A stretch of DNA of 17,603 nt from Candidatus Sericytochromatia bacterium (GTDB lineage Bacteria > Cyanobacteriota > Sericytochromatia > UBA7694). The number at the start of each line of letters is the position of its first letter. Position 1 is the stretch's first letter. A model generated the notes under the pieces. That model worked only from the letters and a program-made list of their open reading frames with translations, did no database searches and was not told the origin of the DNA. The translations under genes and the position numbers were made by a program. This document shows, one piece after another, positions 6,898 through 13,581 of this stretch. The DNA lies in NCBI GenBank assembly GCA_913773825.1, contig CAJYHH010001000.1, forward strand, positions 1 to 17,603, in the 5' to 3' direction.

Positions 6898-7905
6898 ATG
6901 AGCGATATCCAGATGCAAGACTTTAGTGAAGTCCTCGCCATCATCGAGCGTGGGCGTGCCAAAGCTGTCCACTCCGTAAATGTAGTGCTCATCGAAACCT
7001 ACTGGGCGGTGGGAGCTTATCTCTCGGGCAAAGTGGCAGAGGCTGGGTGGGGAAAGGGTGTCGTCAAAGAGCTGGCTGCCTGGCTCGCTACCAGAGCGCC
7101 TGGCCTGAAAGGCTTCTCGGCTCAAAACCTTTGGCGTATGAAGCAATTCTATGAGACCTATGCAGGCGATCAAAAACTCTCACCACTGGTGAGAGAATTA
7201 AGCTGGACCCACAACCTGATCATCTTCAGCCAGAGTAAGCGCCCAGAGGAACGGGAATTCTACCTTCGGATGAGCATCCAGGAGAAATGGGATAAACGCG
7301 AGCTAGAGCGTCAATTCAAGGCAGCTCTCTTTGAGCGTGCGGTTCTTCAGCCTGCCCAAACTTCAGAAGCCCTCAAACAGACGCACCCTGATGCGATGTC
7401 TGTCTTCAAGGATTCCTACATGGTCGAGTTTCTTGGTTTGCCTGACGGGCATGATGAGGCTGACCTGCATGGTGGCCTGATTCATAAGCTCAAAGAATTT
7501 CTGATCGAGCTTGGAAGAGATTTTTGCTTTGTCGGCTCAGAGTTTCCTTTACAAGTAGGCAAACGGGATTTTGCGCTGGACCTGTTATTCTTCCATCGTG
7601 GCTTGAACTGCCTAGTCGCGATTGAACTGAAAGTCGATCGGTTTGAGCCGGCCCATCTTGGTCAACTCTCATTTTATCTCGAAGCTTTGGACCGTGATGT
7701 CAAGAAGCCGCATGAACAGCCGGCAATAGGCGTTCTTCTCTGTGCCAACAAGGATGAAGAAGTCGTAGAATACGCGCTTAGCAGAACGCTTTCACCCGCT
7801 CTGATCGCCGAATACCAGACTCAGCTACCGGATAAACAGCTCTTACAATCGAAGCTGCACGAATTTTACCTTCAGCAAGCTTCGTCCCGGGAGGAGCGGG
7901 TTTGA
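6898..7905 (+). CDS. DUF1016 / YhcG family PDDEXK nuclease
   Basis: A 335-residue protein with the two-part YhcG architecture. Residues about 10-150 form the DUF1016 N-terminal domain (IETYWAVGAYLSGKV, GFSAQNLWRMKQFYE, LSWTHNLIIF), and about 165-320 the PD-(D/E)XK nuclease domain. The catalytic region is visible: RDFALDLLFFHRGL with its acidic residues, then VAIELKV around residues 240-246 carrying the E-x-K pair. Length is normal. The family is widespread in accessory and restriction-linked regions; a role in foreign-DNA defence is suspected but not settled. Its stop overlaps the TTG start of the DUF4279 gene. GC content is close to the flanks, unlike the AT-rich ATPase pair, so the two units have separate origins. 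Confidence 0.9.
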   Translation: MSDIQMQDFSEVLAIIERGRAKAVHSVNVVLIETYWAVGAYLSGKVAEAGWGKGVVKELAAWLATRAPGLKGFSAQNLWRMKQFYETYAGDQKLSPLVRELSWTHNLIIFSQSKRPEEREFYLRMSIQEKWDKRELERQFKAALFERAVLQPAQTSEALKQTHPDAMSVFKDSYMVEFLGLPDGHDEADLHGGLIHKLKEFLIELGRDFCFVGSEFPLQVGKRDFALDLLFFHRGLNCLVAIELKVDRFEPAHLGQLSFYLEALDRDVKKPHEQPAIGVLLCANKDEEVVEYALSRTLSPALIAEYQTQLPDKQLLQSKLHEFYLQQASSREERV

Positions 7906-8312
7906 ACGAGGGATATGTCTACTTTGGCCTCAGTGGTGAGGAACTGGATCCCGACCTGATATCTCAAAGACTGGGAATTAATCCAACAACGACTACGCGC
8001 AAAGGCCACGATCATTGGACATTTTCATCCTGGCGTGTCTCGACAGAAAAAATTGTGGCTGAAGTTATCGATATCTACGAAATGTCTGAGCAAATTTTGG
8101 CCATTCTCGAACATAAAGCAGAAGAAATCGGAAATCTCGTTAAAGAACAAAACTTGCATGCCGTTTTGGAAGTGGTTCTCTGGATTTCTATGGATGAATC
8201 GATTATAACACCGGCAATCGGTTTTGAAAGACGGGTTATCGAATTCCTTCATAAAACGGGTGCCGTGATAGATATCGATACTTACCGGAATGCTTGCAAC
8301 GATGAAATCTAG
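7902..8312 (+). CDS. DUF4279 family protein (TTG start)
   Basis: A 136-residue protein that begins at a TTG overlapping the TGA of the nuclease gene by four bases; AGGAG five bases upstream supports this start. The N-terminus EGYVYFGLSGEELDPDLISQRLGINPT, the W...W.V section and the late GAVIDIDTY strand follow the DUF4279 pattern. No activity is established for the family, but it is often found next to toxins or nucleases, so it may be a partner or immunity-like factor of the upstream nuclease. That last step is inference. It is soluble and acidic, with no signal peptide. The stop lies ten bases before a GGCCAAC boundary motif. Confidence 0.8.
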   Translation: MNEGYVYFGLSGEELDPDLISQRLGINPTTTTRKGHDHWTFSSWRVSTEKIVAEVIDIYEMSEQILAILEHKAEEIGNLVKEQNLHAVLEVVLWISMDESIITPAIGFERRVIEFLHKTGAVIDIDTYRNACNDEI

Positions 8313-8321
8313 TAGAAAAAT

Positions 8322-8340
8322 GGCCAACAAACCAGATCAT
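8322..8340 (+). repeat. Boundary motif after the DUF4279 gene, interrupted by the intron
   Basis: GGCCAACAAACCAGATCAT closely matches the left half of the site at 10093 (GTCCAACAAACCAGCTCAT), differing at two of 19 bases. It starts ten bases past the stop codon. The group II intron begins four bases later, so the right half of the site may have been displaced. Confidence 0.4.
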
Positions 8341-8344
8341 GTGG

Positions 8345-8915
8345 GTGCGACGAGATGTCGCGTTTCGTAATTGTGGTACAAGGAGGAATCCCCAGATATC
8401 ACCCGTCATGTCACTGACGGTAGCCCAGGAGCTACGGTGGAGGAAGTAATTCACCGTCCAAAGCGCTCTGACAATGTACCGAATCGCTCTCACGAGCGCG
8501 CAGTTGAACCGCGAGGGAACGCTGCCGCTGCCAGCATCACGGCGGCATAGGCCTAGGCTTGCTGGTATGGCTAAGACATCTGAACTCTTGCAACGATCGT
8601 CATCTGGAACAAGCCAAAGGTGCTGACAGGCTTGACCCGAAAGGGATGAGAAGGGTCAAAGCTCTCGGCATTGGCTTTGCGTGACCACCCACTTCTCCGG
8701 TCGATTGAGAGAGCCTAACCCAGCGTGTTACGGACGCGGAACTCGGTAAGCCCGTCGTTCTCCCGCAAGGGAAGGGAACCCGTAAGGGTGCCTGACAGGA
8801 TGGCGGGTAAAGGATGGCAGAGGAAGCGAACGCCGGCCTGTAATGGGGCGGATAGAGGCCGGTGCCTCACGCGAAAGCGGGCCCACTTCTGCCGAGTCTT
8901 TCATCACGTAGCAAT
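8345..8915 (+). mobile_element. Group II intron, 5' fragment (domains I to about IV), no RT
   Basis: The stretch opens with GTGCGACGAG, the GUGYG 5' end of group II introns. It continues with domain I landmarks: CCGCTGCCAGCATCACGGCG (8526-8545), GGAACTCGGTAAGCCCGT (8738-8755), and GGAAGCGAACGCC (8822-8834), the usual sequence before domain IV. CCGGCC/GGCCGG then forms a stem. No reverse transcriptase frame follows, and no domain V (34-base GAGC...GUUC hairpin) or domain VI is visible before the next gene, so it cannot splice on its own. The 3' limit is approximate. Small frames inside are non-coding. Confidence 0.7.
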
Positions 8916-8942
8916 TTGGAAAGCATTTTTCTTGTAGAGAAA

Positions 8943-8994
8943 ATCCCGTCAGGGCAGGCCAAGCAACATGCATCGTCTTGGCTGGCGCAAGATA
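8943..8994 (+). repeat. Cassette-boundary element copy 2
   Basis: It contains CCC-GTCA-GGG (8945-8954), GGCCAAGCAAC (8958-8968), and the stem GTCTTG (8975-8980) / CAAGAT (8988-8993). Positions 8971-8994 match 4541-4564 at 22 of 24 bases. It covers the first possible codons of the HEAT-repeat gene. Confidence 0.5.
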
Positions 8995-8997
8995 TTT

Positions 8998-10065
8998 ATG
9001 GCTGAGTTCTACTACAACGCTGCAATTTATGAAATGATGTCTTGGGCAGACACGTCCGAGGCGGAGATTGAGGAGTTTTTACGCGATGCCCAGGACGGTG
9101 ATACTGAGGCCATTTCTGCCTTAGGCAGACTCAAAATCAAGAAAGCAATCCCTGTACTGATCTTGAGCTTAAAGCATAAAAATGCTGATGTGAGAATGGA
9201 CGCAGCTAATGCTATTGGCGAAATTGGCGATGCTGAGGCCGCAAATAGTTTGGTTCCTTTATTGCAGGATCCCGATGCTGATGTCAGAGAATATGCGCTC
9301 TGTGCTTTTGCAAAAATTTGTGAAAAGCGGTTTGTCCCAGATCTAATACCTCTATTAAATGATCCACATCAGTCAGTTCAACGTGCTGCGGCAGAGACTC
9401 TTGGCATTTTAGAAGATGCAAGAGCTGTTTCAAGTCTGATGTTGTTACTGAACGATGAGAGCACATGGCTTATTGCTGCTGCAATTGAGGCAATAGGAAA
9501 TATAAAGGCATATGATGCTGTTGATTCGCTGATCCCTTTTCTACAACATAAAGCACAAGAAGTTAAATCTTCAGCCTTGTACTCATTAGCTATCCTTGAT
9601 AACGATAATTACCTTGATGAATTATTGTCTCAATTGAATCAAGGAGAAAGGATGATTCAGTTTTTAACGGCGCTCGGCAAAGTTAAAGTTAAATCATCCT
9701 TCCAGGCCTTGCTCAAGGCTTTAAATCAAGAAAATCCAATGGTAAGATATACCGCTGTTCGAGGCCTAATTGAACACAACAACGTTGAGGCAATTCCTCA
9801 TCTATTAGAGGCTTTAAAAGATGATTCATATTCTGTCCGTGAAAATGCCCTTGAAGGCATTGAACTTATGGGCAATGAACAGATTTTCCGCACACTGTTG
9901 AATCATGAATATTTTCGCGCTAGGGAACTTGCCGCAAAGAAAATAAACATCAAAAAATATCTACCACCTAAAAATAATGTTCCGTCATACAACGAACCAA
10001 GTTATATCTTTCGGCCCACTTATCATTTTAATATCATTGAAAGAAATCCAAATCAAGATGATTAA
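8998..10065 (+). CDS. HEAT-repeat protein (PBS-lyase type repeats)
   Basis: About 355 residues built almost wholly of eight or nine helical repeats of about 31 residues. Each has the form AIPVL..L.....VR..AA.ALG.IGD, for example VRMDAANAIGEIGD and VQRAAAETLGILED. Such solenoids bind proteins or nucleic acids; partners are unknown. The last 35 residues leave the repeat and are rich in Asn, Pro and Tyr. The frame opens at an ATG at 8968, but those codons lie in the boundary stem-loop, so the ATG at 8998 is preferred. Neither has a clear ribosome site, and the true start could be the ATG pair near 9031. It stands alone in its unit, followed 27 bases later by a boundary motif. Confidence 0.82.
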   Translation: MAEFYYNAAIYEMMSWADTSEAEIEEFLRDAQDGDTEAISALGRLKIKKAIPVLILSLKHKNADVRMDAANAIGEIGDAEAANSLVPLLQDPDADVREYALCAFAKICEKRFVPDLIPLLNDPHQSVQRAAAETLGILEDARAVSSLMLLLNDESTWLIAAAIEAIGNIKAYDAVDSLIPFLQHKAQEVKSSALYSLAILDNDNYLDELLSQLNQGERMIQFLTALGKVKVKSSFQALLKALNQENPMVRYTAVRGLIEHNNVEAIPHLLEALKDDSYSVRENALEGIELMGNEQIFRTLLNHEYFRARELAAKKINIKKYLPPKNNVPSYNEPSYIFRPTYHFNIIERNPNQDD

Positions 10066-10307
10066 AGCTTGCTCACCTGCGCAACCGATTATGTCCAACA
10101 AACCAGCTCATTCCGACGTTGCGGCACATTTGGATTGATTCCTCGACCTAGAGTCAGTGAGAAATCTATTCTCAGGAGACTTCGCTGCTGATATCAACTT
10201 CAAAACGCGAGATAAAGATAACATTAGTGCTTTATTCAACCACCTTAAAATGCGCAAACAACTCATGCTGTTATCATTAAGTCTATGAGATAGGAACTCG
10301 GTTAGGA
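10066..10307 (+). other. Intergenic region at right end of the island
   Basis: No convincing coding frame. It starts with the boundary motif at 10093-10142 and then has about 165 bases of plain, slightly AT-rich sequence before the membrane protein gene. No clear promoter or terminator was found. Confidence 0.5.
10093..10142 (+). repeat. Boundary motif after the HEAT-repeat gene
   Basis: Starts GTCCAAC and ends TTTGGATTGATTCC, the same ends as the hairpin site at 6731-6788, in 50 instead of 58 bases. The internal pairing is weak, so its attC likeness rests on the ends and the position, 27 bases after a stop codon. Confidence 0.4.
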
Positions 10308-10765
10308 ATGATGTCAGACAATCCTCAGATTCATAAAATCATAACCAGCTTTCTCCTACTTGGCTTGTTAACTGTAGAGCTTGTCTGTTTTTTATGGGCT
10401 GGATAGGCTACACACGCGATATTGAAGACTTTATAGCCGTTGGTCTCATGCACTGGGTAAGCGTCATGCCCATGTGGCTGATTCTGCGAAGATTAAGCAA
10501 ACATAACCATTCCGTGCATCTGTTGTTTATCGCGCTGCTATGTATCTGTGTCAGCCTGATGTCTCTCTTACTCGTTAATGTTATGACTGAAGTCTCTGAC
10601 TGGGTAAGAGAAGCCACAACTCAAGATGTATTGGATGCTCGGATTTGGCTCGCTGTGGGTTTATTGGCTCAAACGCTTAAGCTCGGCTTCTTATGGTTCG
10701 GTGCCAAACGGATTTTGCTCCGCGTCTTTCCACGTTTAGAGGCTGAATATGTCGCAGACAGGTGA
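10308..10765 (+). CDS. Four-helix membrane protein split by a -1 frameshift
   Basis: Two overlapping frames together make one sensible protein of about 150 residues. The first (10308-10406, 32 codons) gives MMSDNPQIHK then the helix IITSFLLLGLLTVELVCFLW and stops. The second (from the ATG at 10394 to 10765, 123 codons) supplies three helices: FIAVGLMHWVSVMPMWLIL, LLFIALLCICVSLMSLLLV and WLAVGLLAQTLKLGFLWFG. Moving back one base within the T-run at 10388-10393 joins them into a four-helix protein with short polar loops. Options are a one-base deletion (pseudogene or sequencing error), programmed frameshifting, or coupled reinitiation at the overlapping ATG. No family recognised. Confidence 0.6.
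10388..10394 (+). promoter_or_regulatory. Slippery heptamer T TTT TTA
   Basis: In the frame read from 10308, the codons are TGT-TTT-TTA, so the bases fit the X XXY YYZ -1 frameshift signal exactly and in phase. A -1 slip continues into the long downstream frame. I see no obvious strong stem-loop or pseudoknot just downstream, which weakens the programmed case. Confidence 0.4.
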
Positions 10766-10883
10766 ATACTGTGAAGCTGATTAAAACCAACTCTGCCAAG
10801 TTAATCTCATCACTACATGTACAGCAATTTCTGAGCCTCAACTGAGCTAAAACGGTGAGCAAACAGAGTTGAATCAGGGGCCT

Positions 10884-10913
10884 TTGCATTTGGACATAAG
10901 CGGCTGATAAAAT
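10884..10913 (+). promoter_or_regulatory. Likely promoter of the GAF-GGDEF gene
   Basis: TTGCAT (10884-10889) and TAAAAT (10908-10913) with an 18-base spacer. The predicted transcript would start near 10920 and include the hairpin at 10938-10959. Confidence 0.45.
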
Positions 10914-10937
10914 AGAGCCCGTTAAGTTTAGAGGGGG

Positions 10938-10959
10938 CCACAAGCAAGAGCGCTTGTGG
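10938..10959 (+). other. Perfect 8-bp hairpin in the GAF-GGDEF leader
   Basis: CCACAAGC (10938-10945) pairs with GCTTGTGG (10952-10959) around 6 bases. It ends just before the AAAAGG ribosome site and covers the alternative GTG start at 10956, so it could affect translation or block the upstream start. Confidence 0.45.
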
Positions 10960-10973
10960 CAGAAAAGGTCAAG

Positions 10974-11933
10974 ATGAAGACTGCTCAAGAAACAGCTGAA
11001 CTGCCAGAACTCAGCCTGCTCGACTTTGAATCCGCTTGTAAAACCGTGCTTGATTTTTTGCATCAGCGCTTAGGCTTTGGGCTATGGATGATCACGCGCA
11101 AAGTCGGCGATAAATGGATGGTGCTCCAGGCCGACAATCATGTTTATCCCATCAAACAAGGCGATGTCTTTAAGTGGAACGAAACCCTGTGTGCAGTGAT
11201 GATGCGGGGTGAAGGGCCGCGCATTGTGCCCGATACGGATCAGTTTCCGGTTTATGCTAAAGCGGGCCTGAATAAAAAGCTGCCCATCAAAGCCTATATC
11301 GGGGTGCCCCTGACCGATAGCGAAGGCAATCTGTTTGGCACCCTCTGCGCTTTTGACCCTGATGCTCAATCTGAAACGATTGTGATGGAAAGACAGCTGA
11401 TTGAGCTGCTGGCAGCCTTATTGAGCTCGATTCTCAAGCTGGAGCTCAGCGCCACAGACGCCCAGCGCCGCACCGAGCGTTTAGAAATGGCGGCTGGCAT
11501 TGACCCCCTGACCCAGCTCTCCACCCGATCTGTCTGGGAACAGGTGCTGACTAAAGAAGAAGAACGCTGCCTGCGCTACGGGCATTCGGCTGCGATTTTG
11601 GTGGTGGACGTCAACGGCCTGAGCACCGTGAATCAAACCCAGGGTAAAAAAGCCGGAGACGAGTTGCTCAAACGCGTTGGCGAAGCCTTGAGTGGGGTGA
11701 TGCGCGAAGTCGATCTGGTCGCCCGACTGAGTGACGACGAGTTTGCCGTGCTGGCAGTTGAGTGTAATGATGTCGGCTCACGGGCCCTGCTCAAACGCCT
11801 CAGACAAACCATGAAAAAACGCCAGCTGGACGTCTCAATCGGGATTGCGGTTCGCCATACCACAGGTGGCCTGACAACCGCTCAGCAAATGGCTGAGCGC
11901 CGCATGTACGAAGAAAAGCGCATGCACGGATAG
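10974..11933 (+). CDS. GAF domain and degenerate GGDEF domain protein
   Basis: A 319-residue soluble protein. Residues about 15-160 form a GAF sensor domain (CKTVLDFLHQRLGFGLWMI, IKAYIGVPLTDSEGNLFGTLCAFDP), followed by a linker helix and a GGDEF domain (about 175-319, DPLTQLSTRSVWEQ onward). Diguanylate cyclases make cyclic di-GMP, but the active-site loop here reads SDDEF (253-257), with the glycine needed at the second position replaced by Asp; the usual GHxxGD is GKKAGD. The inhibitory I-site RxxD is intact (REVD, 244-247). It may therefore bind cyclic di-GMP rather than make it. The ATG at 10974 follows AAAAGG by about five bases; a GTG at 10956 lies in the leader hairpin. Confidence 0.85.
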   Translation: MKTAQETAELPELSLLDFESACKTVLDFLHQRLGFGLWMITRKVGDKWMVLQADNHVYPIKQGDVFKWNETLCAVMMRGEGPRIVPDTDQFPVYAKAGLNKKLPIKAYIGVPLTDSEGNLFGTLCAFDPDAQSETIVMERQLIELLAALLSSILKLELSATDAQRRTERLEMAAGIDPLTQLSTRSVWEQVLTKEEERCLRYGHSAAILVVDVNGLSTVNQTQGKKAGDELLKRVGEALSGVMREVDLVARLSDDEFAVLAVECNDVGSRALLKRLRQTMKKRQLDVSIGIAVRHTTGGLTTAQQMAERRMYEEKRMHG

Positions 11934-11999
11934 AGCCTGGACTAAACTCGCCTGGCAGCTCATCAGCTTAGACGACTCATCTCTTAAAGGGGGCAAAGC

Positions 12000-12674
12000 A
12001 TGACCATCAAAGCCATTATGACGCGACTGGAATCCCTTGGCGATGCCAAAGTCCGTGCCCATAACAGCAAAGACGGAGTTGGTGAGAATCAGTTTGGCGT
12101 CAAACTGGGTGATATCCGCAAACTGGCGGCTGAGCTCAAAAACCGCGAAGATTTAATCCCAGAACTCTGGCAGACCGGCATTCTGGAAGCCCGCCTCCTG
12201 GCGATTCTGCTGATCAAACCGAAAAAGCTTACAGCCGCAGAAGTTGAGCAGATGGTCAAAGAAGTCGATGCTGTGCAGGTTGCAGACTGGCTCAACGCCT
12301 ATGTGGTCAAGAAACACCCTGACAAAGAACAGCTCCGTCAGAGCTGGATGACAGCAGACCCTGAAGCCCATCCCTGGCTGGCTCGCGCAGGCTGGAGCCT
12401 GACCTCTGAGCGCATCAATAAAGACATACAAGGCCTGGATCTGAGCGCCCTGCTGGATCGGATTGAAAAAGAGATAAGCAGCGCTACGCCAACCGTACAA
12501 TGGACCATGAACTTTTGTCTGGCAGGGATTGGAATTAACAGTCCTGAACATCGTCAACGCGCACTGGCCATGGGTGAAAAGCTTGGGATTTATCGCGACT
12601 ACCCCACTTCCAAAGGCTGTACATCACCCTTTGCCCCAATCTGGATTAACGAAATGGTCAGCCGCCAAAACTAA
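12000..12674 (+). CDS. DNA alkylation repair protein, AlkD family
   Basis: A 224-residue all-helical protein of the DNA_alkylation (AlkD-type, HEAT-like) family, which removes bulky or cationic alkylated bases such as 3- and 7-alkylpurines without flipping the base. It carries the typical N-terminal GVKLGDIRKLA segment, the middle WLNAYVVKKH and HPWLARAGWSLTSE portions bearing the Trp and acidic residues expected in the DNA groove, and the conserved end YPTSKGCTSPFAPIWINEMV. Length is standard. The ATG at 12000 has AAAGGGGG about six bases upstream, a strong site. It follows the GGDEF gene by 66 bases and precedes the membrane protein by 16, so it may be cotranscribed with either; no functional link is evident. 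Confidence 0.88.
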   Translation: MTIKAIMTRLESLGDAKVRAHNSKDGVGENQFGVKLGDIRKLAAELKNREDLIPELWQTGILEARLLAILLIKPKKLTAAEVEQMVKEVDAVQVADWLNAYVVKKHPDKEQLRQSWMTADPEAHPWLARAGWSLTSERINKDIQGLDLSALLDRIEKEISSATPTVQWTMNFCLAGIGINSPEHRQRALAMGEKLGIYRDYPTSKGCTSPFAPIWINEMVSRQN

Positions 12675-12690
12675 ACAGAGCCCAGCAAAC

Positions 12691-13581
12691 ATGTTAGCTA
12701 AACATCTCAATCTAAAACTGATGCTGCTGGCGATCCCGCCGCTGCTTGGCAGTCTATTGGTACTGCAAGCCGGAGCGGTTAGTCAGAGTCTATGGATTCT
12801 GCATTTGCTCGCAATAGGCCTGGCAGCGGTTTTGGCCCTGGCGGGGCGTTTTGTGTTTGCTCAGTTAAAGCCCCAAACACTGGCTCTGACTTTAATCAGC
12901 CTGACGCTGCTGGGCCTGGCCATCCCTTTGTTGGGCCATTCACTAAGCCCTGAGCGCTGGTTAAAAATCGGTTCACTCAATCTCTACCTGGCGCCCTTGT
13001 TATTACCAGCCTTTCTGGCTGCAGGAGCCCATTATGCCCAACAAGGTCAAAAGCCACTCCTGACTGTTTTAATCAGCAGCCTGGGAACCGGACTGATCCT
13101 GGCTCTGCAGCCAGATGCTTCACAGCTCCTGGCCTTATTGGCTGGTGTCATCGTGCTTTGCTGGGAGCTTAAAACAGCGATTGCACAAAAAGCAGGGATT
13201 TTAATCAGCCTACTCCTGCTGACCGTCTGGGCTTTTTTACAGCCCGATCCCTTACAGCCCGTGCCCTATGTTGAAGGCGTCTTTGCCCTGGCCCTGAGTC
13301 AGTCCCTGCTAACGGGCCTGCTGGTGAGTATGAGTGCGTGTTTATGGCTGGCTGGTTTAGTTTGGTCCGCCCGTCAAACCCCCTGGCTCAACATGATTGC
13401 CGCTTATTATCTTGTGCTGTCTGGCTGCTCAATTGCAGGCCTGACACCCGCCCCATTGCTGGGTTATGGCGCAGGGCCGATTATAGGCTTTGGGCTCTTA
13501 GCTGCCTGCTCAGGCAGCCTGCAAACGCGTCACGCCGCCGTCGATCACAAGATCCGTGCCGGTCGCAAAAGCGGATTCTGA
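12691..13581 (+). CDS. Polytopic membrane protein, divergent FtsW/RodA (SEDS)-like
   Basis: A 296-residue protein of about eight or nine hydrophobic helices. HSLSPERWLKIGSLNLYLAPL followed by a helix and LGTGLILALQPDASQLLALLAG parallels the SEDS pattern GARRWxxLG...QPSE...LxxxQPDLGTA. Near the end, IAGLTPAPLLGYGAGPIIGFGLL parallels GxxPxPLxSYGGSxxxxxxxxxG. SEDS proteins polymerise peptidoglycan glycan strands, but this one is shorter than the usual 370 or more and its motifs are eroded (YGGS to YGAG), so activity is doubtful. The ATG at 12691 gives the first helix; the frame extends upstream into the AlkD gene without a protein-like sequence. The last 24 codons lie antisense to the SDR gene. 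Confidence 0.72.
   Translation: MLAKHLNLKLMLLAIPPLLGSLLVLQAGAVSQSLWILHLLAIGLAAVLALAGRFVFAQLKPQTLALTLISLTLLGLAIPLLGHSLSPERWLKIGSLNLYLAPLLLPAFLAAGAHYAQQGQKPLLTVLISSLGTGLILALQPDASQLLALLAGVIVLCWELKTAIAQKAGILISLLLLTVWAFLQPDPLQPVPYVEGVFALALSQSLLTGLLVSMSACLWLAGLVWSARQTPWLNMIAAYYLVLSGCSIAGLTPAPLLGYGAGPIIGFGLLAACSGSLQTRHAAVDHKIRAGRKSGF

Noticed and set aside
6718..7173. 151-codon minus-strand frame
   Set aside because: It is antisense to the DUF1016 gene and the structured leader; no ribosome site or recognisable domain.
8345..8942. A complete, self-splicing group II intron
   Set aside because: No reverse transcriptase and no domain V or VI hairpin could be found before the next gene.
8725..8973. 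Small frames on both strands before the HEAT gene
   Set aside because: They fall inside the structured group II intron RNA; their composition reflects the RNA stems, not a protein.
6731..10142. Typical class 1 integron attC sites
   Set aside because: Right ends do not fit GTTRRRY fully and only one site folds well, so only an attC-like or related site is claimed.
12529..12690. Upstream extension of the SEDS-like protein into the AlkD gene
   Set aside because: It overlaps a well-supported gene by about 145 bases and the segment is not membrane-like, whereas the ATG at 12691 begins the first helix.
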